64,000 nucleotides of DNA from Pseudomonas sp. PSB18 (GCF_014596565.1 NZ_NOIN01000012.1:1-64000), one strand, 5' to 3'. Shown: positions 1-8,932, counted from the stretch's first letter. The notes: generated from the letters alone by a model not told the origin. Numbers and translations: made by a program.

Positions 1-2432
1 GTGAAAGCCGGCAGGGCTGGGATGGCCGGGGCACGCAGCGCGACGTGGCCTTCGACGACTTGCTCCGTCCGGTGGCGGTGTTCGAGCAAGGTCGCGGACA
101 ACCGCGCACCTGTGTCGAGCGTATGCAATATGGCGCGCCAGGCCAGGGCCAGCAGGCCTTCAATCAATACGGACAATTGATTCGTCATGATGACCCGGCG
201 GGCACTTTGCTGCTGGCGTCCTTTGCCCTGACCGGCCAGAACCTGGTCCTGAACCGACGGTTCTGCCTGGATGGCGCCACCCCGGACTGGCCGGCCTCGG
301 AAGCCGATCGCGAATCCCTGCTCGAGCTTGGCGACGGTGCGCTGTCGACGTGGCGTCTCGGTTCGCTGGGGGATGTGCTGGAGCAGATCGACGCCAAGGG
401 CAATCGGCAGCGCCAGGTCATGACCCGCGATGGCCGGCTGTCCAGCAGCCAATTGCTGCTGCAGGGCCAGAGCCAATGGCAATCGCTGGTGAGCGAGATC
501 GACTACAACGCCCAAGGCCAGATCGAACGGGAAATGGCCGGCAACGACGTGCAGACCACGCTCACTTACGCCCCTGAAGACGGATGGCTGATGGAACGCC
601 ATGTCCGGCGGGCCGGCCAGTCGCTGCAACACCTGGTCTACACCTACGACCCCATGGGCAACGTGCTGGGGATCGAGGACAAGGCCCTGCCGGTGCGCTA
701 CTTCGCCAACCAGCGCATCGACCCGGTCAGTCGTTTTCGTTACAACAGTCTCTATCAACTGATCGAGGCCACGGGATGGGAGGCGGGCGGCCCGAATCAG
801 GGGCCCGACTCTGTGGGACGCGTCGATCCGGCTGCGCTCAGCAACTACCGACAAACCTACCGCTACGACGCCGGCGGCAATCTGCTGGAACTGACCCATG
901 TAGGGGCGCAGAACCATGGTCGCCAGTTGCAAGCGGCGCGCTACAGCAATCGTTGCCTGCCGTACCGTGACGGCGTGCCGCCGACAGAAGAGGAGATCGC
1001 CGCGGCGTTCGATGCGCGAGGTAACTGCCTGGCGTTGGAGAGCAGCCGGACCCTGGCCTGGGACCTGCGCAACCAGCTGTGCTCGGTCACGCCGATCGAG
1101 CGCGAGTCGGGGCTCAATGACCGCGAGGCCTATGTCTACGATGGCGGCGGTCAGCGGGTGCGCAAGCTGCGCACGTTGCACACCGGGGCGCGGACCCTGG
1201 CTGCCGAGGTCCGCTATCTGCCGGGGTTGGAGCTGCGTGCCGACAGCGGCACCGGGGAGTCATTGCAGGTCATCACCGCCCAGGGCGGGCTCAACAGCGT
1301 GCGGGTCTTGCACTGGGACAGCCCACCGCCCTCAGGCGCGAATGACCGCTATCGCTACGGTGTTGCCGAGCACCTGGGCTCGATCAGCCTGGAGCTTGAC
1401 CATGACGGGCGAATCATCAGCCAGGAACACTTCTACCCCTTCGGTGAAACGGCGTTCCTGGCCGGGGACGATGTGATCGAGGTCGGCTACAAGACGGTCC
1501 GTTATTCGGGCAAGGAGCGGGATGCGACAGGATTTTACTACTACGGCTACCGGTTCTATGTGCCGTGGTTGCAGCGTTGGGCCAGTCCGGATCCGGCCTG
1601 GGCGATTGATGGGCTGAACTTCTATCGGATGGTCCGCAACAACCCGCTGACGTTTTTTGACGAGCAGGGTGAAGAGCCGCACTCGAACTCGTCGTTAACC
1701 ACCGCGGCTGGCATTTATGATGCTTACAAAGAGGGTTACAGCGATACGGACCGGCAGTTGCCTTTCAAGATGATGGCCGAGATTACCCAGAACGCACTGA
1801 ACTTCAAAACCAACAAAGCACCACCGTCGGTGCTCGCGAAGACCGAAGGCAAGCGTTTCACCTTGAGGCACTACACGGTGGGGGACAAGGGCGAGGCGCC
1901 GCCCTTCATGGAGATTGCATCAAACTTTGCGTTGGTCCATAGAAAGGTGAAAACCCTGGGCGCCAAGGGCGGCAATACCAATGAGAAGGACTGGACCAAA
2001 GCGGGAAACAGCGCATTCACCTTCTTCCTCCTGGCCGTGGATGGCGAGGTCAATGAACGCAGGTTTCTTCAGGGCATGACCCACTATGCCGAATATGACC
2101 TTGAGGACGACAAGGCATTGGAGGCTGCACTGGGAGCGGGCTTTGCGGAGGTCGAGTTTTTTGCGTCGCCGGATGTGCTGGACCCCAAGCATTCTGCAAA
2201 GTTGGAAAACGTTCCGATGGTGAAAGGTCGTCTGAAAGACCTGAAGGCCCTGCTGTTGGGCAACTCGGGAATCTCTCCCGTGCAAGTGGGAAGAATGGAT
2301 GCACGCGCGCTGCTCGACACGATTGATCGGGCATTCGGGGGCAGCCTGGAGATCAAGCTACCCGGCTCGATTAAAGTCCAGGCGTGGCAGAAGAAAGTCG
2401 CGGTCCCCAGAGTCGGAAGAATGGCCGCCTGA
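1..2432 (+). CDS. tccC: TccC-type RHS toxin (Tc toxin C subunit), 5' end cut off
   Basis: The gene is open from the first in-frame codon at base 3, so its start lies outside the window. The visible 809 residues begin inside the RHS shell and carry YD motifs such as YTYDPMGN and YRYDAGGN. The shell closes with the core signature DP-x-WAIDGLNFYRMVRNNP near base 1640. In TcC proteins this shell, with TcB, forms a cocoon around the C-terminal toxin, which is autocleaved just after the signature. The tip (bases about 1662-2432, about 257 residues) is unrelated to that of the next gene. I do not recognise it; LRHYT at base 1863 is faintly like the H-Y class of ADP-ribosyltransferases. No immunity gene follows, which suits an anti-eukaryotic (insecticidal) toxin rather than an interbacterial one. 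Confidence 0.8.
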   Translation, partial: ESRQGWDGRGTQRDVAFDDLLRPVAVFEQGRGQPRTCVERMQYGAPGQGQQAFNQYGQLIRHDDPAGTLLLASFALTGQNLVLNRRFCLDGATPDWPASEADRESLLELGDGALSTWRLGSLGDVLEQIDAKGNRQRQVMTRDGRLSSSQLLLQGQSQWQSLVSEIDYNAQGQIEREMAGNDVQTTLTYAPEDGWLMERHVRRAGQSLQHLVYTYDPMGNVLGIEDKALPVRYFANQRIDPVSRFRYNSLYQLIEATGWEAGGPNQGPDSVGRVDPAALSNYRQTYRYDAGGNLLELTHVGAQNHGRQLQAARYSNRCLPYRDGVPPTEEEIAAAFDARGNCLALESSRTLAWDLRNQLCSVTPIERESGLNDREAYVYDGGGQRVRKLRTLHTGARTLAAEVRYLPGLELRADSGTGESLQVITAQGGLNSVRVLHWDSPPPSGANDRYRYGVAEHLGSISLELDHDGRIISQEHFYPFGETAFLAGDDVIEVGYKTVRYSGKERDATGFYYYGYRFYVPWLQRWASPDPAWAIDGLNFYRMVRNNPLTFFDEQGEEPHSNSSLTTAAGIYDAYKEGYSDTDRQLPFKMMAEITQNALNFKTNKAPPSVLAKTEGKRFTLRHYTVGDKGEAPPFMEIASNFALVHRKVKTLGAKGGNTNEKDWTKAGNSAFTFFLLAVDGEVNERRFLQGMTHYAEYDLEDDKALEAALGAGFAEVEFFASPDVLDPKHSAKLENVPMVKGRLKDLKALLLGNSGISPVQVGRMDARALLDTIDRAFGGSLEIKLPGSIKVQAWQKKVAVPRVGRMAA

Positions 2433-2527
2433 TTCAATCTCCTGCTCCATCGGTCGTCACTGTTATCTCTGACAGTAGCCACCAGGGGGGGCTCCTTGTT
2501 AGATGTCGGCCAGATCGCACGACTCTC

Positions 2528-2533
2528 AGGAGG
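2528..2533 (+). promoter_or_regulatory. Shine-Dalgarno site deciding the second tccC start
   Basis: A perfect AGGAGG lies seven bases before ATG 2541 and decides that start over the upstream in-frame TTG. Confidence 0.75.
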
Positions 2534-2540
2534 CCAAGGC

Positions 2541-5300
2541 ATGAACATGGATCACGGTACACCGAGGTTGATTGCGGTGGATCCCAGGTCCTTTCCGGTC
2601 CGTTCGGTCGATTACTGTCGTGCGCTGGAGCGGGAGCCTGCGCAATCGCGGATCAACCGCAGCCTTTTCGACATTGGCGGACGCGCGGTCAAGCAATGGG
2701 ACCCGCGCCTGTGGGCCCTGCAACAGGACGATGGGGCGACCCCGGCCAATCTTTCGACGGTGTATGCGCTGTCCGGTGACGTGCTGCTGGCGAGCAGTGT
2801 CGATGCGGGTTGGCAGCTCGACCTGCCTGGGCTCGCCAGTGAAAGCCGGCAGGGCTGGGATGGCCGGGGCACGCAGCGCGACGTGGCCTTCGACGACTTG
2901 CTCCGTCCGGTGGCGGTGTTCGAGCAAGGTCGCGGACAACCGCGCACCTGTGTCGAGCGTATGCAATATGGCGCGCCAGGCCAGGGCCAGCAGGCCTTCA
3001 ATCAATACGGACAATTGATTCGTCATGATGACCCGGCGGGCACTTTGCTGCTGGCGTCCTTTGCCCTGACCGGCCAGAACCTGGTCCTGAACCGACGGTT
3101 CTGCCTGGATGGCGCCACCCCGGACTGGCCGGCCTCGGAAGCCGATCGCGAATCCCTGCTCGAGCTTGGCGACGGTGCGCTGTCGACGTGGCGTCTCGGT
3201 TCGCTGGGGGATGTGCTGGAGCAGATCGACGCCAAGGGCAATCGGCAGCGCCAGGTCATGACCCGCGATGGCCGGCTGTCCAGCAGCCAATTGCTGCTGC
3301 AGGGCCAGAGCCAATGGCAATCGCTGGTGAGCGAGATCGACTACAACGCCCAAGGCCAGATCGAACGGGAAATGGCCGGCAACGACGTGCAGACCACGCT
3401 CACTTACGCCCCTGAAAATGGATGGCTGATGGAACGCCATGTCCGGCGGGCCGGCCAGTCGCTGCAACACCTGGTCTACACCTACGACCCCATGGGCAAC
3501 GTGCTGGGGATCGAGGACAAGGCCCTGCCGGTGCGGTACTTCGCCAACCAGCGCATCGACCCGACCAGTCGTTTTCGTTACAACAGTCTCTATCAACTGA
3601 TCGAGGCCACGGGATGGGAGGCGGGCGGCCCGAATCAGGGGCCCGACTCTGTGGGGCGCGTCGATCCGGCTGCGCTCAGCAACTACCGACAAACCTACCG
3701 CTACGACGCCGGCGGTAACCTGCTGGAACTGATCCACGTCGGGGCGCAGAACCATGGTCGCCAGTTGCAAGCGGCGCGCTACAGCAATCGTTGCCTGCCG
3801 TACCGTGACGGCGTGCCGCCGACCGAAGAGGAGATCGCCGCGGCGTTCGATGCGCGAGGTAACTGCCTGGCGTTGGAGAGCCGCCGGACCCTGGCCTGGG
3901 ACCTGCGCAACCAGCTGTGCTCGGTCACGCCGATCGAGCGCGAATCGGGGCTCAATGACCGCGAGGCCTATGTCTACGATGGCGACGGCCAGCGGGTGCG
4001 CAAGCTGCGCACACTGCACACCGGAGCGCGGACCCTGGCCGCCGAGGTCCGTTATCTGCCGGGACTGGAACTGCGCGTCGACAGCGGCACCGGGGAGTCA
4101 TTGCAGGTCATCACCGCCCAGGGCGGGCTCAACAGCGTGCGGGTCTTGCACTGGGACAGTCCACCGCCCTCAGGCGCGAACGACCGCTATCGCTACGGTG
4201 TTGCCGAGCACCTGGGCTCGATCAGCCTGGAGCTTGACCAGGACGGGCGAATCATCAGCCAGGAACACTTCTACCCCTTCGGTGAAACGGCGTTTCTGGC
4301 CGGGGACGATGTGATCGAGGTCAGCTACAAGACGGCCCGCTATTCGGGCAAGGAGCGGGATGCGACGGGGCTTTACTACTACGGCTACCGGTTCTATGTG
4401 CCGTGGTTGCAGCGTTGGGCCAGTCCGGATCCAGACTGGGCGATTGATGGGCTGAATTTCTATCGGATGGTCCGCAACAACCCGCTCACCCTGTTCGACA
4501 CCGATGGCAGGATACCCACAGGCGCTGCACCCCCTCCGCCCCCTGGAATGAGAGGCCCCCCCATGCCTCCTCCACCCATGGGCGGTCCGCCGCCCCCTCC
4601 TGGAGCTGGTTCCCAGCAACCCATCCAAAAAAAATGGGTCATTAAAAAAGACCCGGCATTATATAAGCAACAGGGGGGTGAGTACCCTTACTACTCTTCG
4701 TTCTCAATTACTCTGCAGAAGCTGAATATTGAGCATTACAGTTCGATTTTTGATATGGAGATGTTTGTAGATGTATGGCGTGAAACCGGGCGTAATATGA
4801 TTCCGCCCGCCAGAAGCATAGATTATGAAAAGGCCTTGGAGGTTCAAGGCGTGCTCAGAGAAATAGATGCAGAATGGTCTACGTATCGTCGAGCAGAGGT
4901 AAAGGAGGTATTCCGCGGAGACTCGCCGGCTATATTGAAAAGCTATCCATGGCTCGCGACCTTTGCAAAGAGGGGAGGGGATAGTGCGATAGAAGAAACA
5001 ATAAATTTGGAGATTCGCTCTCAACTTATAATGTCAACGGCAAAAGACCCCGGAATGGGTTACGTGTCCGGTAAATCAATAATGTGGCACTTTCAGTTGG
5101 AACCTGGACATGCAGGGGTCTCTGAGGGGTTGTATGCATCTGAGGGCGAAGTAACGTTTCCGCTACATAACAGAATTCAAATAGTCTCCTTGCATTACAT
5201 TCCAAAAGGAAAGTCCTATATGAATAATGCAGAGCGATTCGGAGTGGCGCATCGATACATAATCAAGGCGAAAATGCTGCCCCGCTCAGTCTCCAAATAA
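2541..5300 (+). CDS. tccC: TccC-type RHS toxin with C-terminal ADP-ribosyltransferase domain
   Basis: This is a complete 919-residue protein. ATG 2541 is chosen because AGGAGG lies at 2528-2533, seven bases upstream; an in-frame TTG at 2496 lacks such a site. The N-terminus (LIAVDPRSFPVRSVDY, then RINRSLFDIGGRAVKQWDPRL) is typical of TccC. YD repeats fill residues about 100-620 and the core DP-x-WAIDGLNFYRMVRNNP lies near residues 630-650. A proline-rich linker follows (residues about 664-687, 16 of 24 proline), then a tip with VFRGD (R792), MSTAKDP (S832-T833) and SEGEVTFP (E868-x-E870). That is the R-S-E signature of mono-ADP-ribosyltransferases such as the Photorhabdus TccC3/TccC5 tips. 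The tip DNA is clearly richer in A+T than the shell, suggesting separate acquisition. The host target is not shown by the sequence. Confidence 0.85.
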   Translation: MNMDHGTPRLIAVDPRSFPVRSVDYCRALEREPAQSRINRSLFDIGGRAVKQWDPRLWALQQDDGATPANLSTVYALSGDVLLASSVDAGWQLDLPGLASESRQGWDGRGTQRDVAFDDLLRPVAVFEQGRGQPRTCVERMQYGAPGQGQQAFNQYGQLIRHDDPAGTLLLASFALTGQNLVLNRRFCLDGATPDWPASEADRESLLELGDGALSTWRLGSLGDVLEQIDAKGNRQRQVMTRDGRLSSSQLLLQGQSQWQSLVSEIDYNAQGQIEREMAGNDVQTTLTYAPENGWLMERHVRRAGQSLQHLVYTYDPMGNVLGIEDKALPVRYFANQRIDPTSRFRYNSLYQLIEATGWEAGGPNQGPDSVGRVDPAALSNYRQTYRYDAGGNLLELIHVGAQNHGRQLQAARYSNRCLPYRDGVPPTEEEIAAAFDARGNCLALESRRTLAWDLRNQLCSVTPIERESGLNDREAYVYDGDGQRVRKLRTLHTGARTLAAEVRYLPGLELRVDSGTGESLQVITAQGGLNSVRVLHWDSPPPSGANDRYRYGVAEHLGSISLELDQDGRIISQEHFYPFGETAFLAGDDVIEVSYKTARYSGKERDATGLYYYGYRFYVPWLQRWASPDPDWAIDGLNFYRMVRNNPLTLFDTDGRIPTGAAPPPPPGMRGPPMPPPPMGGPPPPPGAGSQQPIQKKWVIKKDPALYKQQGGEYPYYSSFSITLQKLNIEHYSSIFDMEMFVDVWRETGRNMIPPARSIDYEKALEVQGVLREIDAEWSTYRRAEVKEVFRGDSPAILKSYPWLATFAKRGGDSAIEETINLEIRSQLIMSTAKDPGMGYVSGKSIMWHFQLEPGHAGVSEGLYASEGEVTFPLHNRIQIVSLHYIPKGKSYMNNAERFGVAHRYIIKAKMLPRSVSK
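2839..4490 (+). repeat. RHS-shell direct repeat (second copy; first copy is 1-1652)
   Basis: Bases 1 to about 1652 recur at 2839 to about 4490, offset 2838. The first difference I see is near base 578, where GAAGAC becomes GAAAAT. Only scattered substitutions follow until the copies part just after the MVRNNPLT codons. The repeat is in phase with both reading frames. Confidence 0.9.
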
Positions 5301-5330
5301 ATATCAGGGATGCGAAAGAAGAAACTAAAA

Positions 5331-5385
5331 AAGCCCCCACCCAACCCGCTGCGGATAGGGGACGCAGTGGGCTGGATGGGGGCTT
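5331..5385. terminator. Bidirectional terminator between tccC and algA
   Basis: AAGCCCCCA at 5331-5339 pairs with TGGGGGCTT at 5377-5385, with further pairing inside (CCCGCTGCG with CGCAGTGGG). An A-run precedes it and T-rich sequence follows. It sits between two convergent genes and can serve both. Confidence 0.85.
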
Positions 5386-5401
5386 CTTGTTTCGCTGATC
5401 G

Positions 5402-6853
5402 TTACTGCGCGATGGTCTTCACCGACACGCCGCGTTCGATCGGGGTGGAGCGACCGTAGATGTCTTCGAAGCGCTCGATGTCGTCTTCGCCCAGGTAGCT
5501 GCCGGACTGCACTTCGATGATTTCCAGCGGGATCTTGCCCGGGTTGCGCAGGCGGTGAACCGACGCGATCGGGATGTAGGTCGACTGGTTTTCGGTGAGC
5601 AGGAACACGTTCTCGTCGCAGGTCACTTCAGCGGTGCCGCTGACCACGATCCAGTGTTCGGCGCGGTGGTGGTGCATCTGCAAGGACAGGCACGCACCCG
5701 GCTTGACCGAGATGTGCTTGACCTGGAAACGCCCGCCCATGTCCACCGAGTCATACGAGCCCCACGGACGATAGACTTCGCAGTGGTTCTGGGTTTCGGT
5801 GCGACCCTGGGCATTGAGGGTGTTGACCATCTTCTTGACGTCTTGGACCTTGTCCTTGTGGGCAATCATCATGGCGTCCTTGGTTTCGACCACCACGATG
5901 TTTTCCAGGCCGATCACCGACACCAGCTTGCCGTTGCCATGGATCATGCAGTTGCGGCTGTCCTGGATCACCACGTCGCCCTTGGTGACGTTGCCGTCGG
6001 CATCCTTGGGATTGACTTCCCACAACGACGCCCAGCAGCCGACATCGCTCCAACCGGCCGACAGCGGCACGACGCAGGCGCGTTGGGTCTTTTCCATCAC
6101 GGCGTAGTCGATGGAGTTATCCGGGCAGCAGGCGAAGGTGGCTTCGTCGAAGGTGATGGTGTCCGCGGTCTGCTCGCTACGCTCCAGGGTCAGCAGGCAG
6201 GTGTCGTAGATATCCGGATCGTGCTTTTTCAGCTCTTCGAGGAAACGGCTGGCGCGGAACAGGAACATGCCGCTGTTCCAGAAGTAGCCGCCGGCCTCGA
6301 CGAACTCGGTGGCGCGCTTGACGTCGGGTTTTTCGACGAAGTGCGAGACACGGCTCACGCCTTCAGGCAGCAGCGCGTCGTTGGTCGACTTGATGTAGCC
6401 GTAGCCGGTTTCCGGTTTGGTGGCCGGTACGCCGAACAGCACCATTTCGCCACGCTCGGCGGCCACGGTGGCCAGGGCCAGGGCACGTTGCAGGGCTTTC
6501 TGGTCTTCGATCACGTGGTCGGCCGGCAGCACCAGCATCAACTCGTCGCGACCTTCGTTGACCAGCATCATCGCGGTCAGCGCCACGGCTGGCGCAGTGT
6601 TGCGGCCGAACGGTTCCATCAGGATGCGCTGGGCTTCGAGGTTACGATTGTTCAACTGCTCGTTGACGATGAAACGGTGGTCTTTGTTGCAGACCACGAT
6701 CGGCGTATCCATGCCTTCGAACACCAGGCGTTCGAGGGTCTGCTGGAACAGGGTGTGTTCGCCGGTCAGGGCCAGGAACTGTTTAGGGAATTGCTTGCGC
6801 GAAAGCGGCCAAAGACGTGAGCCGCTACCACCTGACAAGATCACCGGAATCAT
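5402..6853 (-). CDS. algA: Bifunctional mannose-6-phosphate isomerase / GDP-mannose pyrophosphorylase
   Basis: AlgA (483 residues) converts fructose-6-phosphate to mannose-6-phosphate and later mannose-1-phosphate plus GTP to GDP-mannose in the cytosol, at the start and third step of alginate precursor synthesis. The N-terminal nucleotidyltransferase signature GGSGSRLWPLSRKQFPKQFL begins at residue 8. The C-terminal cupin-type isomerase half has YRPWGSYD and QMHHHRAEHW. The length is that of the type II bifunctional enzyme. It is the last gene of the alginate operon and is separated from algF by 212 bases holding a REP pair, so it may have some independent expression. Confidence 0.97.
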   Translation of the reverse strand: MIPVILSGGSGSRLWPLSRKQFPKQFLALTGEHTLFQQTLERLVFEGMDTPIVVCNKDHRFIVNEQLNNRNLEAQRILMEPFGRNTAPAVALTAMMLVNEGRDELMLVLPADHVIEDQKALQRALALATVAAERGEMVLFGVPATKPETGYGYIKSTNDALLPEGVSRVSHFVEKPDVKRATEFVEAGGYFWNSGMFLFRASRFLEELKKHDPDIYDTCLLTLERSEQTADTITFDEATFACCPDNSIDYAVMEKTQRACVVPLSAGWSDVGCWASLWEVNPKDADGNVTKGDVVIQDSRNCMIHGNGKLVSVIGLENIVVVETKDAMMIAHKDKVQDVKKMVNTLNAQGRTETQNHCEVYRPWGSYDSVDMGGRFQVKHISVKPGACLSLQMHHHRAEHWIVVSGTAEVTCDENVFLLTENQSTYIPIASVHRLRNPGKIPLEIIEVQSGSYLGEDDIERFEDIYGRSTPIERGVSVKTIAQ

Positions 6854-6950
6854 GTGTGTTACTCCTTTGAAGCGTAATGGTTATAGAGCTACTGCGTTCT
6901 GTCGTTTCACTCTTGTTTTTATTCCGTACTCGAATGACGTCCCGGGTCAG

Positions 6951-7041
6951 TGTGGGAGGCGGGCTTGCTCGCGAAGGCTGAGTGTCAGTGGACATCGTTG
7001 CTGAATGTCCTACCGCAATCGCGAGCAGGCTCGCTCCCACA
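6951..7041. repeat. REP pair (inverted) between algA and algF
   Basis: Two REP units face each other: the arm at 6951-6975 (TGTGGGAGGCGGGCTTGCTC and on) and its near-complement ending with GCTCGCTCCCACA at 7041. The element lies inside the alginate transcription unit. Confidence 0.85.
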
Positions 7042-7065
7042 GGGGGCGTCAGTCGAGTGAATCCG

Positions 7066-7731
7066 TCAGCGAGTTGACACTGGACGCTTTACCCAGACCG
7101 GCGACAAGCTGCTTCCGGAGCCGGTGACGTAAAGCACGGCCGCTTCGCCGCGCTCCAGGGCCACGGGCTTGAGGTCGCCGACTTTCTTGTCGCCTTCGAA
7201 CAGCGCCAGGCTGACTTTCACCGGGTTGATTTCACGTTCGCCACGGCCCTTGGCCGCCACGTTCGGCACCACGTCGGTCTTGCCGTCGGCGGTCTTGAGG
7301 GTCAGTGCCTTGTCGGTGAGGTTCTGCACCCGCACCAGGGATTTCTGTTTGTTCTTGAACGGTGGTTCTTCGATCAGTTGCGGCTGGCCGGTCGCGTTGT
7401 TGACCAGGGTGTAGTAGTGATCGGGAGCCAGTTTGACCGGAACGGTCTGGCTGCCGACCTTGGCGCTGTAGTCGCCGCCGGGCATGAAGCTGAAGTCGCT
7501 GCTGGCCAATGGGGCGACGTCGTTGAGGTTGGTGCTGCCGACGGTGGCGCTGACTTCGCTGTTGCTGGCGTTGTAGATGCGCACGAAGCTCGAGCCTTTT
7601 GGTGCGACCGGGCCGTACAGCGCCGAGTCACCGGCAAAGGCGGAGAAGGAAAGGGCGCTCATGCTGGCAACCAGGGCAACGGCCTTGAAGGAACGAGCAG
7701 CGAGACGGCGAGGAGTAGTGTTGAAAGTCAT
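7066..7731 (-). CDS. algF: Alginate O-acetylation adaptor AlgF
   Basis: AlgF (221 residues) is a periplasmic protein needed, with AlgI, AlgJ and AlgX, to acetylate mannuronate residues of alginate. ATG 7731 is chosen because GAGAGG lies just upstream and a signal peptide then begins with an arginine-bearing n-region (TPRRLAARSFK), a hydrophobic core and an AFA-GD cleavage site near residue 33. Two beta-rich domains of about 90 residues follow. Its start lies 14 bases past the algJ stop, so the two are co-transcribed. Its exact biochemical role in acetyl transfer is not evident from sequence. Confidence 0.95.
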   Translation of the reverse strand: MTFNTTPRRLAARSFKAVALVASMSALSFSAFAGDSALYGPVAPKGSSFVRIYNASNSEVSATVGSTNLNDVAPLASSDFSFMPGGDYSAKVGSQTVPVKLAPDHYYTLVNNATGQPQLIEEPPFKNKQKSLVRVQNLTDKALTLKTADGKTDVVPNVAAKGRGEREINPVKVSLALFEGDKKVGDLKPVALERGEAAVLYVTGSGSSLSPVWVKRPVSTR

Positions 7732-7745
7732 GGTGGACCTCTCTT

Positions 7746-8921
7746 TCAGTTTTGCGCCCGGTCGGGCGTCTCGGATTGAGTGTTGGCGGCAACGTTCTGT
7801 TGGCGCGCACCGGCTTGTTTGAGTTCTGCGACCCACTGCGGGTCGGCGTCGCCGATTTCGTTGTTCACGGGCAGATAACGTTCAGGAAACTCCCAGATCA
7901 GCACTTGTGGCGGGCTGTTCTTGAAAGCGTCGCTCTTGAGGTAGCTGAGCATCGGCAGAATCGGGCCATGGCCGTCTTCGGCGTAGTTCACGACGTCGCT
8001 GTGCAGGGCTTGCTTGAGCGCACCGACGAAGTTCCAGTTGGGGTTGGCGCTGTAGCTGGTGCCGATCAGGGCCACGGGAACCTGGGCGTCGGCAAACAGC
8101 GCGTCGTCGCCGGCCGGCTGGTCGTCGGCCTCGCGGGTATTGCGCTTGACCAGTGGCTCCTGGGCCGGCATCAGGTTTTCGAACAGCGGGTCCAGGGGCA
8201 GGAACTGGCGCAGGTCACCCTTGTGGATGATCTTTTCCGCAGGCTCGGTGACGAAGCGTTGCGGCTCGCCGTTGAGGGGCGCGCGTTCGGCAATGGCCTT
8301 GGCGATGTTTTCGGCGGCGACCTGGGCGCCTTCCGGGGTCCAGTGGGTGTCGGTACGCAGGAATACCTGCTGGCCGCTCTGCTTGGCCTGTTGCAGCGGG
8401 CCGAGCAGGTCAGGGGCGAGGATCTTGTCGGCCGCGACGCGGGCATGGAAGTCCTGGTAGAGATTGGCGTGAATGCTGGCTGGCTTCACTTCACCCAAGT
8501 GCTCCGGATACAGCCGCGCCTTGGCCGGCACGATCGCCATCACCAGGGTGATGCCCTGTTCCTTGAGTTTCTGGCGCACGCCTTCGACCAGCGCGTAGTT
8601 GCCTTGCAGGTTCAGTTCTTCATTGACGATCGGGTTGAACTCTTCGTCGCTGTACAACCACTGGTCGCGGCCCAGGACCACGCCTTTGCGGCCCTCGTTG
8701 AACAGCTTGTAGTCCAGCGCGGCCCAGATGTTGGTGCCCAGGCGCTTGATCGGGAACTGGTCGTCGTAGTGGGTTTCGACAGCCTTGGTCCAGCGCCCGT
8801 TGAGCACGGTGGCATCGGGGTTGGTGCTGAAGCCGAAGAAACTGCGCATCGACCACAGGCCCAGGACCGCGAGGATCAGTAGGAACAGTGCGATGTAAAA
8901 GATGCGTAATGAGCGGGTCAT
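7746..8921 (-). CDS. algJ: Alginate O-acetyltransferase AlgJ
   Basis: AlgJ (391 residues) is an SGNH-hydrolase-like protein anchored in the inner membrane that acts on acetyl groups delivered by AlgI. One membrane segment spans residues about 7-24 (FYIALFLLILAVLGLW). The AlgJ/AlgX catalytic pattern is present: TDTHWTPEG supplies the Asp-His pair and GTSYSANPNWNF the nucleophilic Ser. It is related to AlgX but lacks AlgX's C-terminal carbohydrate-binding module. It follows algI by 11 bases. Confidence 0.96.
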   Translation of the reverse strand: MTRSLRIFYIALFLLILAVLGLWSMRSFFGFSTNPDATVLNGRWTKAVETHYDDQFPIKRLGTNIWAALDYKLFNEGRKGVVLGRDQWLYSDEEFNPIVNEELNLQGNYALVEGVRQKLKEQGITLVMAIVPAKARLYPEHLGEVKPASIHANLYQDFHARVAADKILAPDLLGPLQQAKQSGQQVFLRTDTHWTPEGAQVAAENIAKAIAERAPLNGEPQRFVTEPAEKIIHKGDLRQFLPLDPLFENLMPAQEPLVKRNTREADDQPAGDDALFADAQVPVALIGTSYSANPNWNFVGALKQALHSDVVNYAEDGHGPILPMLSYLKSDAFKNSPPQVLIWEFPERYLPVNNEIGDADPQWVAELKQAGARQQNVAANTQSETPDRAQN

Positions 8922-8932
8922 GTTCAGATCCC

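Noticed and set aside
2526..4019. 497-residue - strand frame opposite the second tccC
   Set aside because: The sequence repeats because the RHS DNA repeats; no start site or domain supports it.
5555..6820. Long + strand open frame opposite algA
   Set aside because: It is the antisense shadow of algA in G+C-rich DNA; its composition is His/Val/Gly-rich with no domain or ribosome site.
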